Assembly (NCBI RefSeq): GCF_036242395.1
Contig: NZ_CP108458.1
Coordinates: 5,642,001-5,706,000, forward strand
Origin: Kitasatospora sp. NBC_01266
GTDB lineage: Bacteria; Actinomycetota; Actinomycetes; Streptomycetales; Streptomycetaceae
DNA length: 64,000 nt
Reading direction: 5' to 3'
Made by a program: the position numbers and the translations under genes. Shown here in pieces: positions 26,102 to 34,305 of the stretch. Under the pieces are notes generated by a model. That model was not told where the DNA came from. It ran no database searches and saw only the letters and a list, made by a program, of their open reading frames with translations. The first letter of the stretch is position 1, and each line of letters opens with the position of its first letter.

Positions 26102-26177
26102 GCCACGTTCACCAGGTTCCCGCCTAAGGTAGGAATCGCCGCCGCAGCTGGACACCAGTGAGTCGGCACCAGAACGA

Positions 26178-26235
26178 CGAGGAGGCCATTGCCGTGCAGG
26201 AGACCGTACCGGTTCCCGCGGCAGTGGCCTCCTCG
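26178..26235 (+). terminator. Structured element between tsf and pyrH
   Basis: A 16-bp stem with one G-T pair (26178-26193 with 26220-26235, CGAGGAGGCC arm) encloses a 26-nt loop, in which ACCG/CGGT can also pair. It lies 77 nt after the tsf stop and 134 nt before pyrH. It is probably the tsf terminator, but a regulatory leader of pyrH cannot be excluded. Confidence 0.65.
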
Positions 26236-26368
26236 CGCGTATCCGCGGGTGGCCTGGTCCCACAGCCAGGTCGGCAGCCCGCGCAGCCGGGTCCGGGGGC
26301 GGTACACCCCGGCCCGCGAGTCAGCAGGTGAATAGCCTGTGAACCAGCAGGTGTAGAAGGAGAAGTCG

Positions 26369-27124
26369 ATGGAGAAGACGCAGGAGTCCGCGCAGGACGG
26401 CACCAGCCGTCGCGTTCTGCTCAAGCTGTCCGGTGAGGCGTTCGCCGGCGGAGGCGGCCTCGGCGTCGACCCCGATGTCGTCCACAAGATCGCTCGCGAG
26501 ATCGCCACGGTGGTTCGGCAGGGCACCGAGGTCGCGGTGGTCATCGGCGGCGGCAACTTCTTCCGCGGCGCCGAACTGCAGGTCCGCGGCATGGACCGGG
26601 CCCGCTCGGACTACATGGGCATGCTCGGCACCGTGATGAACTGCCTGGCGCTGCAGGACTTCCTGATGAAGGAAGGCATCGAGACCCGGGTCCAGACCGC
26701 CATCACCATGGGCCAGGTCGCCGAGCCGTACCTGCCGCTGCGGGCCGTCCGGCACCTGGAGAAGGGCCGCGTGGTGATCTTCGGGGCGGGTATGGGCATG
26801 CCGTACTTCTCCACCGACACCACCGCCGTGCAGCGCGCCCTGGAGATCCACGCCGAGGTGCTGCTGATGGGCAAGAACGGCGTCGACGGCGTGTACGACT
26901 CGGACCCGAAGACCAACCCGGACGCGGTGCGGTTCGACGCGCTCGAGTACTCCGAGGTGATCTCGCGTGATCTCAAGGTCGCCGACCTGACCGCGATCAC
27001 CCTGTGCAAGGACAACGGCCTGCCGATCCTGGTCTTCGAGCTGCTCGCGGAGGGCAATATCGCCCGCGCGGTGAAGAGTGAGAAGATCGGCACACTCATC
27101 AGCCAGGATTCCGTCCGGGCCTGA
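26369..27124 (+). CDS. pyrH: UMP kinase
   Basis: 251 aa from ATG 26369, with AAGGAG upstream. The amino-acid kinase fold is clear: RRVLLKLSGEAFAGGGG, VIGGGNFFRG, RSDYMGMLGTVMN and GMGMPYFSTDTTA. It phosphorylates UMP to UDP using ATP and is hexameric and allosteric in bacteria. It is followed by frr 77 nt later. The N-terminal ~12 residues before the first strand are acidic and variable. Confidence 0.97.
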   Translation: MEKTQESAQDGTSRRVLLKLSGEAFAGGGGLGVDPDVVHKIAREIATVVRQGTEVAVVIGGGNFFRGAELQVRGMDRARSDYMGMLGTVMNCLALQDFLMKEGIETRVQTAITMGQVAEPYLPLRAVRHLEKGRVVIFGAGMGMPYFSTDTTAVQRALEIHAEVLLMGKNGVDGVYDSDPKTNPDAVRFDALEYSEVISRDLKVADLTAITLCKDNGLPILVFELLAEGNIARAVKSEKIGTLISQDSVRA

Positions 27125-27201
27125 GCAAGCAGCAGCGCCGCGCCCCGCAGGACGGCGGGGCATTTCAGTACGCCACGAGGCAACCGGACAGGGAGCAGAC
27201 T

Positions 27202-27759
27202 GTGATCGAAGAGACCCTCCTCGAGGCCGAGGAGAAGATGGAGAAGGCCGTCTCGGTCGCCAAGGACGACTTCGCGGCCATCCGCACCGGCCGGGCCCAC
27301 CCGGCGATGTTCAACAAGATCGTCGCGATGTACTACGACGCGCCGACCCCGATCAACCAGCTCGCCTCGTTCTCGGTGCCGGAGCCGCGGATGGCGGTCA
27401 TCACCCCGTTCGACAAGAGCGCGCTGCGCAACATCGAGCAGGCGATCCGGGACTCCGACCTGGGTGTCAACCCGTCCAACGACGGCAACATGATCCGGGT
27501 GACGTTCCCGCAGCTGACCGAGGAGCGCCGCAAGGAGTACATCAAGGTCGCCCGCGGCAAGGGTGAGGACGCCAAGATCTCCATCCGGACCATCCGTCGC
27601 AAGGCCAAGGACGCCTTCGACAAGCTGGTCAAGGACGGCGAGATCGGCGAGGACGAGGGCCGCCGCGCCGAGAAGGAGCTCGACGACACCACCGCGAAGT
27701 ACGTCGCGCAGGTGGACGAGCTGCTGAAGCACAAGGAAGCCGAGCTGCTCGAAGTCTGA
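27202..27759 (+). CDS. frr: Ribosome recycling factor
   Basis: 185 aa from GTG 27202. The full RRF is seen: EKMEKAVSVAKDDFAAIRTGRAHP at the N-terminus, PEPRMAVITPFDKSALRNIEQAI in the middle, and the long helices ending KYVAQVDELLKHKEAELLEV. With EF-G it splits post-termination ribosomes. Its stop overlaps the cdsA start (TGATG), which indicates coupled translation. Confidence 0.97.
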   Translation: MIEETLLEAEEKMEKAVSVAKDDFAAIRTGRAHPAMFNKIVAMYYDAPTPINQLASFSVPEPRMAVITPFDKSALRNIEQAIRDSDLGVNPSNDGNMIRVTFPQLTEERRKEYIKVARGKGEDAKISIRTIRRKAKDAFDKLVKDGEIGEDEGRRAEKELDDTTAKYVAQVDELLKHKEAELLEV

Positions 27760-28718
27760 TGAACGACGCCCCCATGGCCCCTGGCGAGAGGGGCGTTACC
27801 CCGCAGACCCCCGTGACACCGAGCTCGCCACTGGTGGACCGGGGGCCCCGCCCCCCAGTGCAGGAGAGTCCGGTGGCCCAGCCCGAGCCGCAGCAGCCCA
27901 GCAAGCAGCGCGGTGGCCGCAACCTGCCCGCCGCGATAGGGGTGGGGCTGGGCCTGGGGGCGGTGATCATCGCTTCGCTCTTCGTGGTCAAGGTGCTCTT
28001 CCTGGCGGTGGTGGTCGCCGCCGCCTCGGTCGGCAGCTGGGAGCTGACCAGTCGGCTGGCCGAGCGCAAGGAGATCAAGGTCGCGCAGCTCCCGCTGCTG
28101 CTGGGCGGCGTGGCGATGCTGACGGCCGGTTACTGGATCGGCCTGCAGGGTGCGGCGGCCGCGCTGGCGCTCACCGCGCTGGCGCTGATGATCTGGCGGA
28201 TGAGCCAGCCGCCGGAGAACTACCTGCGGGACATAACGGCGGGTGTCTTCACCGCCTTCTACGTGCCGTTCCTGGCGACCTTCGTGGCGCTGATGCTCTC
28301 CGCCCACGACGGCCCGCAGCGGATTGTGCTCTTCCTGGTGGTCACCATCTGCAGTGACACCGGGGCCTACGCGGTCGGCTACAAGTTCGGCCGCAACAAG
28401 CTGGCGCCGACGATCAGCCCCGGCAAGACCCGCGAGGGCCTGGCCGGCGGGATCGGCCTGTCGATGCTGGCCGGCGCGCTGCTGATGCAGTGGATGATCG
28501 ACGGCGGCCACTGGTGGCAGGGCCTGATCCTGGGCGGCTGCGCGGCGCTGATCGCCACCCTCGGCGACCTGGTCGAGTCGATGATCAAGCGCGACCTGGG
28601 CATCAAGGACATGGGCACGCTGCTGCCGGGGCACGGCGGGATCATGGACCGGCTGGACTCGCTGCTGCCGACCGCTCCGGTGGTCTGGCTGCTGCTGGCG
28701 GCCTTCGTCGGCAGCTGA
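27759..28718 (+). CDS. cdsA: Phosphatidate cytidylyltransferase (CDP-diacylglycerol synthase)
   Basis: 319 aa. A Pro-rich cytoplasmic N-terminus of ~55 residues precedes about eight membrane helices. The C-terminal signature SMIKRDLGIKDMGTLLPGHGG is exactly that of CDP-diacylglycerol synthases. It makes CDP-diacylglycerol from phosphatidate and CTP in the membrane, feeding all phospholipid synthesis. It is translationally coupled to frr and closed by a strong terminator. Confidence 0.96.
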   Translation: MNDAPMAPGERGVTPQTPVTPSSPLVDRGPRPPVQESPVAQPEPQQPSKQRGGRNLPAAIGVGLGLGAVIIASLFVVKVLFLAVVVAAASVGSWELTSRLAERKEIKVAQLPLLLGGVAMLTAGYWIGLQGAAAALALTALALMIWRMSQPPENYLRDITAGVFTAFYVPFLATFVALMLSAHDGPQRIVLFLVVTICSDTGAYAVGYKFGRNKLAPTISPGKTREGLAGGIGLSMLAGALLMQWMIDGGHWWQGLILGGCAALIATLGDLVESMIKRDLGIKDMGTLLPGHGGIMDRLDSLLPTAPVVWLLLAAFVGS

Positions 28719-28730
28719 GCCGCGACAGGC

Positions 28731-28763
28731 AGGGCCCCGGACGGTACGGCCGTCCGGGGCCCT
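28731..28763 (+). terminator. Terminator after cdsA
   Basis: A perfect 14-bp stem (28731-28744 with 28750-28763, AGGGCCCCGGACGG arm) with a TACGG loop, 12 nt after the cdsA stop and 26 nt before rlmN. Confidence 0.85.
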
Positions 28764-28789
28764 CGCGTATCTGCGACACTGGTTGAACC

Positions 28790-29890
28790 ATGCCTGCACC
28801 CGGAGAACTCACGTTTGTCGCGCCGCGCGGCGCCAAGCCCCCGCGACACCTTGCCGACCTCAGCCCCGCCGAGCGCAAGGAGGCCGTCGCCGAGCTGGGC
28901 GAGCAGCCGTTCCGCGCCAAGCAGCTGTCCAACCACTACTTCGGCCGGGTCTGCGCCGATCCTGGTTCCTGGACGGACATCCCGGCGGCCGGTCGCGAGA
29001 AGCTGGTCGACGCCCTGCTGCCCGAGCTGATGTCGGTGGTCCGCCACGTCTCCTGCGACGACGACACCACCCGCAAGACGCTCTGGAAGCTCTTCGACGG
29101 CACCCTGGTCGAGTCGGTGCTGATGCGCTACCCGGACCGGGTGACCATGTGCATCAGCTCGCAGGCCGGCTGCGGCATGAACTGCCCGTTCTGCGCCACC
29201 GGCCAGGCCGGGCTGACCCGCAACCTGTCCACCGCCGAGATCGTCGAGCAGATCGCGGCCGGGATGCGGGCGCTGAAGGCCGGCGAGATCCCGGGCGGCG
29301 AGGCGCGCCTGAGCAACGTGGTCTTCATGGGCATGGGCGAGCCGCTGGCCAACTACAACCGGGTACTGGCCGCGATCCGCCGGCTGACCGACCCGGCGCC
29401 CGACGGCTTCGGCCTCTCCCAGCGCGGCATCACGGTCTCCACCGTCGGCCTGGTCCCGGCCATGAACCGGCTGGCCGACGAGGGCCTGAGCTGCCGCCTG
29501 GCGCTCTCGCTGCACGCCCCGGACGACGAGCTGCGCGACGAGCTGGTGCCGGTCAACACCCGCTGGAAGGTCGCCGAGGTGCTGGACGCCGCGTGGAACT
29601 ACGCGGAGAAGTCCGGCCGGCGGATCTCCATCGAGTACGCGCTGATCAAGGACATCAACGACCAGGCCTGGCGGGCCGACCTGCTCGGCCGGCTGATCAA
29701 GCACCACCGGGTGCACGTCAACCTGATCCCGCTGAACCCGACGCCGGGCTCCAAGTGGACGGCCTCCCGGCCCGAGGACGAGCGCGAGTTCGTCCGCCGC
29801 CTGGAGTCGCACGGCGTGCCCACCACCGTGCGGGACACCCGCGGCCAGGAGATCGACGGCGCCTGCGGTCAGCTCGCCGCGGCCGGCTGA
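28790..29890 (+). CDS. rlmN: 23S rRNA (A2503-C2)/tRNA (A37-C2) methyltransferase RlmN
   Basis: 366 aa from ATG 28790. The radical SAM cluster motif is CGMNCPFC at C128/C132/C135, in the CxxxCxxC spacing. The resolving cysteine near the C-terminus is C359 in DGACGQLAA. An ISSQAGCGM lead-in, the substrate loop LALSLHAPDDELR and the NLIPLNPTPGS motif are all family features. It methylates A2503 in the peptidyl transferase centre. It converges on the ABC permease gene, with 9 nt between the stops. Confidence 0.97.
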   Translation: MPAPGELTFVAPRGAKPPRHLADLSPAERKEAVAELGEQPFRAKQLSNHYFGRVCADPGSWTDIPAAGREKLVDALLPELMSVVRHVSCDDDTTRKTLWKLFDGTLVESVLMRYPDRVTMCISSQAGCGMNCPFCATGQAGLTRNLSTAEIVEQIAAGMRALKAGEIPGGEARLSNVVFMGMGEPLANYNRVLAAIRRLTDPAPDGFGLSQRGITVSTVGLVPAMNRLADEGLSCRLALSLHAPDDELRDELVPVNTRWKVAEVLDAAWNYAEKSGRRISIEYALIKDINDQAWRADLLGRLIKHHRVHVNLIPLNPTPGSKWTASRPEDEREFVRRLESHGVPTTVRDTRGQEIDGACGQLAAAG

Positions 29891-29899
29891 CGGCAGCCC

Positions 29900-31057
29900 T
29901 CAGGTCAGCAGCCCGGCACCCAGCACCGAGGTGAGCGCGCCGGTGGCCAGCACCACGCCGCCGGCCGCCGCCCAGCGCAGCAGGGCGGCGCCGAAGAGCA
30001 GCCGGGGCGAGGCACCGAGCCGCAGCAGCGCGGCGTTGCCGGGGCGGCGCAGCGTCCGCAGCTCGGCCAGCCGGGCCAGCACCGCCGCCACCACGCAGCC
30101 GGTGACCAGCAGCGCCTCGGCGGCCGGCAGCCACCCGGTGCCCGAGGCCCCGGGGGCCACCCAGTGCCGGATCGAGGTCAGCACCACCGCCACGGTGAAG
30201 CCGAGCACCGCCAGCGGGGCGCTGAGCGGGCGCGCCGCGCTGGTCAGCCCGCGCCCGGCCAGCAGTCGCCGGGGGCTGGGACGACCGAGCGCCAGCAGCC
30301 GGCCGAGGCCGGCCAGCAGCGGTCCGGTCAGCAGCGCCAGGCCCAGGGCGGCCACCGCCCAGCCGCCCAGTAGTGCCGCGTTGGTGCGGCCGAGGTCGGC
30401 GGGCAGCCCCAGGGTGCGCGGGTCGTAGGCCGCCGCCGGACGCAGTGCGTAGAGCTCGGTGAACACGCCGCCGAGGGTCAGCAGGACGGCCACCGTGGTG
30501 TGCAGCGGCCCGAACCGCTGGGCCCGGTCCGGCTCCTCGCTGCCGGGCAGCCGCTCGCCGGGCCGCACCGCCAGGGCCGCGGCCAGGCCGCCGGCCAGCG
30601 GCAGCAGCGCGAGCAGCGCCACCGGCGCGGCGGGCGGCAGCGGCACGCCCATGCCCAGTTCGGGGGCCAGCGTGGGGCCGGCGATGTCGTTGCGCAGCAC
30701 CAGGAAGAGCAGCAGGGTCGCCACCGCCCCCAGGGCGCAGGCGAGCGCGAGCTCACCGGCGATCAGCAGCCGGATCCACCGCGGTCCGGCGCCGGCGGCG
30801 GTCAGTCCGGCCATCCGCTCGGGCCGCTGGGCGGGCAGCGCGCGGGCCGCGATCGCCGAGAACCAGGCGATCGCCAGCAGCGGCGGCAGGCACCAGAGCA
30901 GCCGTTCCAGCGTGGCGGGCGCGCCCGGCGGGTCGCTCAGCGCGCGGCCGAGCGCCCGCAGCAGGAAGACGGCCACCACGGCGGCCGTCATGGCGGTGAG
31001 CAGCCAGCGGCCCAGGTCCAGGACCCGGTACCCCCTGACCAGGCGGAGATAGAACAC
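29900..31057 (-). CDS. ABC transporter permease (FtsX-like membrane protein)
   Basis: 385 aa from GTG 31057, with AGGA upstream. About eight to ten hydrophobic segments are visible (for example LLTAMTAAVVAVFLLRAL, LALACALGAVATLLLFLVL, ALLRWAAAGGVVLATGALTSVLG). The dispersed LRLGASPRLL and GAGPRWIRLLIAGE segments resemble the coupling regions of MacB/FtsX-type permeases. No substrate can be deduced. It is translated 60 nt after the ATPase gene on the same strand and so forms an operon with it. Confidence 0.7.
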   Translation of the reverse strand: MFYLRLVRGYRVLDLGRWLLTAMTAAVVAVFLLRALGRALSDPPGAPATLERLLWCLPPLLAIAWFSAIAARALPAQRPERMAGLTAAGAGPRWIRLLIAGELALACALGAVATLLLFLVLRNDIAGPTLAPELGMGVPLPPAAPVALLALLPLAGGLAAALAVRPGERLPGSEEPDRAQRFGPLHTTVAVLLTLGGVFTELYALRPAAAYDPRTLGLPADLGRTNAALLGGWAVAALGLALLTGPLLAGLGRLLALGRPSPRRLLAGRGLTSAARPLSAPLAVLGFTVAVVLTSIRHWVAPGASGTGWLPAAEALLVTGCVVAAVLARLAELRTLRRPGNAALLRLGASPRLLFGAALLRWAAAGGVVLATGALTSVLGAGLLT

Positions 31058-31117
31058 CTGATAGTCCTTCAGTCCTTCGGAGCGCGAGGGCTCGGCGGCT
31101 GCCGGGCACGGGGCTGA

Positions 31118-31843
31118 TCAGCGCCCGGCCACCGCTGCCGCCGCACGTCGAACCGGGGTGGCCGGAGCGGGAGTGCGACCGTCGACCAGGGCCACCGTCC
31201 GGTCCGCGTACTTGGCGAGTTCCGGGTCGTGGGTGGCCAGCACCAGGGTGAGCTGGTGGGAGCGGGCCGCGCTGGTCAGTATCCGCAGCACCTGGTCCTG
31301 GGCCTCGCGGTGCAGCGGTGCGGTCGGGTCGTCGGCGAAGACCACCCGGGGGAGTGGTGCCAGCGCGCGGGCCACCGCGATCCGCTGGCGCTGGCTCTGG
31401 ATCAGCTCGGCCGGGCGGCGCTTGGCGCAGTCGGTCACGTCGAGCCGCTCCAGCCAGTCGTCGGCCGCGCCGTAGGCGGCCTTGTGACCGCTCCCGGCGA
31501 GCAGCAGCGGCAGCGCGACGTTCTCCCGGGCCGTCAGCTCGGGGACCAGGTGGGGTTGCGAGCCGACGAAGCCGAACCGGTCGCGGCGCAGCTTCTCCCG
31601 CCCGGCCCGGTTGAGCGTGTGCACCGGGGAGCTGTTGAACCAGACCTCCCCCGCGTCCACCGGCAGCAGCGCCGAGAGGCAGCCGAGCAGGGTCGACTTG
31701 CCGCAGCCGCGGGCCCCGGTGATGGCGAGCACCTCGCCCTCCCGGACCGCGATCGAGACGTCCCGCAGCGCCGGGGTCCCGTGGTGGGACTTGACGATCC
31801 CCCGGGCCCACAGCACGTCGTTGTCGGGCGGGGCCGCTGACAT
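31118..31843 (-). CDS. ABC transporter ATPase with degenerate signature and Walker B motifs
   Basis: 241 aa from ATG 31843, chosen because GGAGGAATTCC precedes it; the longer frame to 31888 lacks this. Walker A is GARGCGKST (K49), the Q-loop is in VGSQPHL, and the H-loop is in LVLATHDPE. The signature reads LIQSQRQR where LSGGQQQR is expected. Walker B reads VVFADDPTAPLHR, with Asp172 in place of the catalytic Glu and the D-loop lost. The protein may hydrolyse ATP slowly or act as a regulatory partner. It lies upstream of and in operon with the permease. Export of a lipid, peptide or antibiotic is typical of the family but not shown here. Confidence 0.8.
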   Translation of the reverse strand: MSAAPPDNDVLWARGIVKSHHGTPALRDVSIAVREGEVLAITGARGCGKSTLLGCLSALLPVDAGEVWFNSSPVHTLNRAGREKLRRDRFGFVGSQPHLVPELTARENVALPLLLAGSGHKAAYGAADDWLERLDVTDCAKRRPAELIQSQRQRIAVARALAPLPRVVFADDPTAPLHREAQDQVLRILTSAARSHQLTLVLATHDPELAKYADRTVALVDGRTPAPATPVRRAAAAVAGR

Positions 31844-32018
31844 GGAATTCCTCCGCCGGTCCGAGAGGGCTCTGCCCGGGTGCCGCACCGCGGGTGCTGC
31901 ACGGGAGCAGGGGAATGACAGTCGTCAGATTAGAACGACGAGGTCGCGTTGCGGTTGCGGCACACGGGGTCCAGCTGGGGTAAACCCGGACGAACTATCA
32001 GCGGATCAGTGGGAAAAA

Positions 32019-32077
32019 CACTGCGGGGCGGTCCCGGCAGCCCTGAGGAGGAGGCTGCGCGGGACCGCCCCGCAGTG
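32019..32077 (-). terminator. Intrinsic terminator after the minus-strand aminotransferase
   Basis: A perfect 18-bp stem (32019-32036 with 32060-32077) with an inner 6-bp extension GCAGCC/GGCTGC. On the minus strand the hairpin is directly followed by TGTTTTTCCC, a proper T-run. It ends the lrp-aminotransferase operon and shields the ABC operon downstream. Confidence 0.92.
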
Positions 32078-32104
32078 CGAGGGTGGGTCAGAACGCCTTG
32101 GTGA

Positions 32105-33499
32105 TCAGATCTTCGCCCACGCGTCGGTGAGGCTGACCCGCAGGATCTGCTCGATCTCGTCGAAGGTCGACTGGTCGGAGATCAGCGGCGGGGCCAGCTG
32201 CACGACCGGGTCGCCACGGTCGTCGGCGCGGCAGTACAGGCCGTTGTCGAAGAGCGCCTTGGACAGGAAGCCGTAGAGCACGCGCTCCACCTCGTCGTCG
32301 TTGAACGACTCCTTGGTGACCTTGTCCTTGACCAGCTCGATGCCGTAGAAGTACCCGTTGCCGCGCACGTCGCCGACGATCGGCAGGTCGCGCAGCTTGT
32401 TCAGGGTGGCCAGGAACTTCGACTCGTTGTCGAGGACGTGCTGGTTGAGGCCCTCGCGCTCGAAGATGTCGAGGTTGGCCAGCGCGACCGCGGAGGAGAC
32501 CGGGTGGCCGCCGAAGGTGTAGCCGTGCAGGAAGGTGTTGTCGCCCTTGTAGAACGGCTCGGCCAGGCGGTCCGAGATGATCGTGGCGCCGATCGGGGAG
32601 TAGCCCGAGGTCATGCCCTTGGCGCAGGTGATCATGTCGGGCTGGTAGCCGAACTTGTCGGCGCCGAACATGGTGCCCAGGCGGCCGAAGGCGCAGATGA
32701 CCTCGTCCGAGACGAGCAGCACGTCGTGCCGGTCGCAGATCTCGCGCAGCCGCTGGAAGTACCCGGGCGGCGGCGGGAAGCAGCCACCGGCGTTCTGCAC
32801 CGGCTCGACGAAGACGGCGGCGACGGTGTCGGCGCCCTCGTTGAGGATCGCGACCTCGATCTCGTCGGCGCACCAGCGGCCGTAGGCCTCCGGGTCCACC
32901 GTGCCGTCGGGGCCGGCGAGGAAGGCCGGGGCGCGGTAGATGTTGGTGTTCGGGGCCTTGTGGGTACCCGGCACCAGCGGCTCGAACGGGGCCTTGAGGC
33001 CCGGCAGGCCGGTGATCGACAGGGCGCCCTGCGGGGTGCCGTGGTAGGCGACCGCACGCGAGATGACCTTGTACTTGGTCGGCTTGCCGGTCAGCTTGAA
33101 GTACTGCTTGGCGAGCTTCCAGGCGGTCTCGACGGCCTCGCCGCCACCGGTGGAGAAGAAGACCTTGTTCAGGTCGCCCGGGGCGTAGTTGGCCAGGCGC
33201 TCGGCCAGCTCCACGGCCTTCGGGTGGGCGTAGCTCCAGACGGGGAAGAAGGCGAGCTCCTTGGCCTGCTTGGCAGCGGCCTCGGCCAGCTCCTCGCGGC
33301 CGTGGCCGGCCTGCACCACGAACAGGCCGGCCAGGCCGTCCAGGTACTTCTTGCCGTTGGAGTCCCAGATGTAGGTGCCCTCGCCCTTGACGATGGTGGG
33401 TACGGGGGACTTCTCGTACGACGACATACGGGTGAAGTGCATCCACAGGTGGTCGTAGGCGGTCTTCGAAAGGTCCTTCGGTGCCGGGTCGGCGCTCAT
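32105..33499 (-). CDS. Class III PLP-dependent aminotransferase (amine/omega-amino acid type)
   Basis: 464 aa from ATG 33499 (MSADPAPKDLSKTAYDHLWMHFTR, shown in part). The PLP lysine is about K294 in CAKGMTSGYSPIGA. The GGGEAVETAWKLAK, AVAYHGTPQGAL and VLLVSDEVICAFGRLG blocks define class III. The coupling with an Lrp regulator and the divergent aminobutyraldehyde-type dehydrogenase suggest a diamine (putrescine-like) or beta-alanine:pyruvate type substrate. The start overlaps the lrp stop by 4 nt (ATGA), so translation is coupled. In S. coelicolor the same gene trio lies near polyamine-use genes (recalled, not checked). Confidence 0.85.
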   Translation of the reverse strand: MSADPAPKDLSKTAYDHLWMHFTRMSSYEKSPVPTIVKGEGTYIWDSNGKKYLDGLAGLFVVQAGHGREELAEAAAKQAKELAFFPVWSYAHPKAVELAERLANYAPGDLNKVFFSTGGGEAVETAWKLAKQYFKLTGKPTKYKVISRAVAYHGTPQGALSITGLPGLKAPFEPLVPGTHKAPNTNIYRAPAFLAGPDGTVDPEAYGRWCADEIEVAILNEGADTVAAVFVEPVQNAGGCFPPPPGYFQRLREICDRHDVLLVSDEVICAFGRLGTMFGADKFGYQPDMITCAKGMTSGYSPIGATIISDRLAEPFYKGDNTFLHGYTFGGHPVSSAVALANLDIFEREGLNQHVLDNESKFLATLNKLRDLPIVGDVRGNGYFYGIELVKDKVTKESFNDDEVERVLYGFLSKALFDNGLYCRADDRGDPVVQLAPPLISDQSTFDEIEQILRVSLTDAWAKI

Positions 33500-33969
33500 C
33501 GGGTGCCCCAGGTGTAGGTCTGTTTCCGGAGCTTCAGGTAAACGAAGCTCTCGGTCCTCCGCACGCCGGGAAGCGCACGGATTCGCTTGTTGATCATTTC
33601 GAGCAGGTGCTCGTCGTCCTCGCACACCAGCTCGGCCAGCAGGTCGAACGAGCCCGCGGTGCAGACCACGTAGTCGACCTCGTCCATGGCGGCCAGCGCG
33701 TCGGCGATCGGCTCGATGTCACCTTCGATGGTGATCCCGACCATCGCCTGCCGGGTGAATCCGACGGTCAGCGGGTCGGTGACGGCGACGATCTGCATCA
33801 CGCCTTGGTCGAGCAGCTTCTGGACCCGCTGCCGGACCGCGGCCTCGGAGAGGCCGACGGCCTTGCCGATGGTCGCGTACGCCCGGCGGCCGTCCTCCTG
33901 CAGCTGCTCGATGATCGCCTTGGAGACGGAGTCGAGGGGAACGCTGCTGTTCCGGTCGCGGTTGGCCAC
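33496..33969 (-). CDS. Lrp/AsnC-family transcriptional regulator
   Basis: 157 aa from ATG 33969 (MANRDRNSSVPLDSVSKAII). The N-terminal winged helix-turn-helix is RRAYATIGKAVGLSEAAVRQRVQKLLDQG. The C-terminal RAM/effector domain is VGITIEGDIEPIADALAAMDEV ... VCTAGSFDLLAELVCEDDEHL. Family members bind amino acids and form octamers. It is the first gene of the operon with the aminotransferase and probably controls both it and the divergent dehydrogenase. A palindromic site CGCAAGTGATTGCG lies 31-44 nt upstream of its start. Confidence 0.93.
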   Translation of the reverse strand: MANRDRNSSVPLDSVSKAIIEQLQEDGRRAYATIGKAVGLSEAAVRQRVQKLLDQGVMQIVAVTDPLTVGFTRQAMVGITIEGDIEPIADALAAMDEVDYVVCTAGSFDLLAELVCEDDEHLLEMINKRIRALPGVRRTESFVYLKLRKQTYTWGTR

Positions 33970-33999
33970 GCGGCCACTGTGCCCGATCGACCGGATGTT

Positions 34000-34013
34000 C
34001 GCAAGTGATTGCG
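34000..34013. promoter_or_regulatory. Candidate Lrp/AsnC operator in a divergent intergenic region
   Basis: CGCAA-GTGA-TTGCG is a perfect 5-4-5 inverted repeat, followed by direct repeats of CGTTGC at 34012 and 34024 (12-nt step). It lies in the 336-nt region (33970-34305) between lrp and the divergent dehydrogenase gene. The stretch 34000-34085 is strikingly AT-rich for this genome. The rest of the region, 34090-34290, is G/C-rich and shows nothing else I can identify. Confidence 0.45.
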
Positions 34014-34305
34014 TTGCTGATTTCGTTGCAGAGATCAGAAAGAGGAACGGATTTCATCGCAATGACCACGCGACTCTGTCGATAACGTCATGGCAGCGGC
34101 TACTCTGACGAGGTCACGCGCGCGCGTCCCTCCGGGGCGTACGCTCCCCACCAGTGGACCACCCAACCGGGCCGGTGGCCCATCGGACCGCGGTCACCCG
34201 GCGTCCCCGCGTGGGGTGGCCGGACCGGGCCGTGCCACCGGTCCACTGGCACCGCCCCCGACGGATCGGCCGCCCCCGCGCCGACCGCAACCCGAGGAGA
34301 GAGTC

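Noticed and set aside
33970..34305. A longer N-terminus for the aldehyde dehydrogenase from 34090
   Set aside because: The extra 72 residues are Arg/Pro-rich and non-conserved, while GAGGAGAGAG directly precedes GTG 34306.
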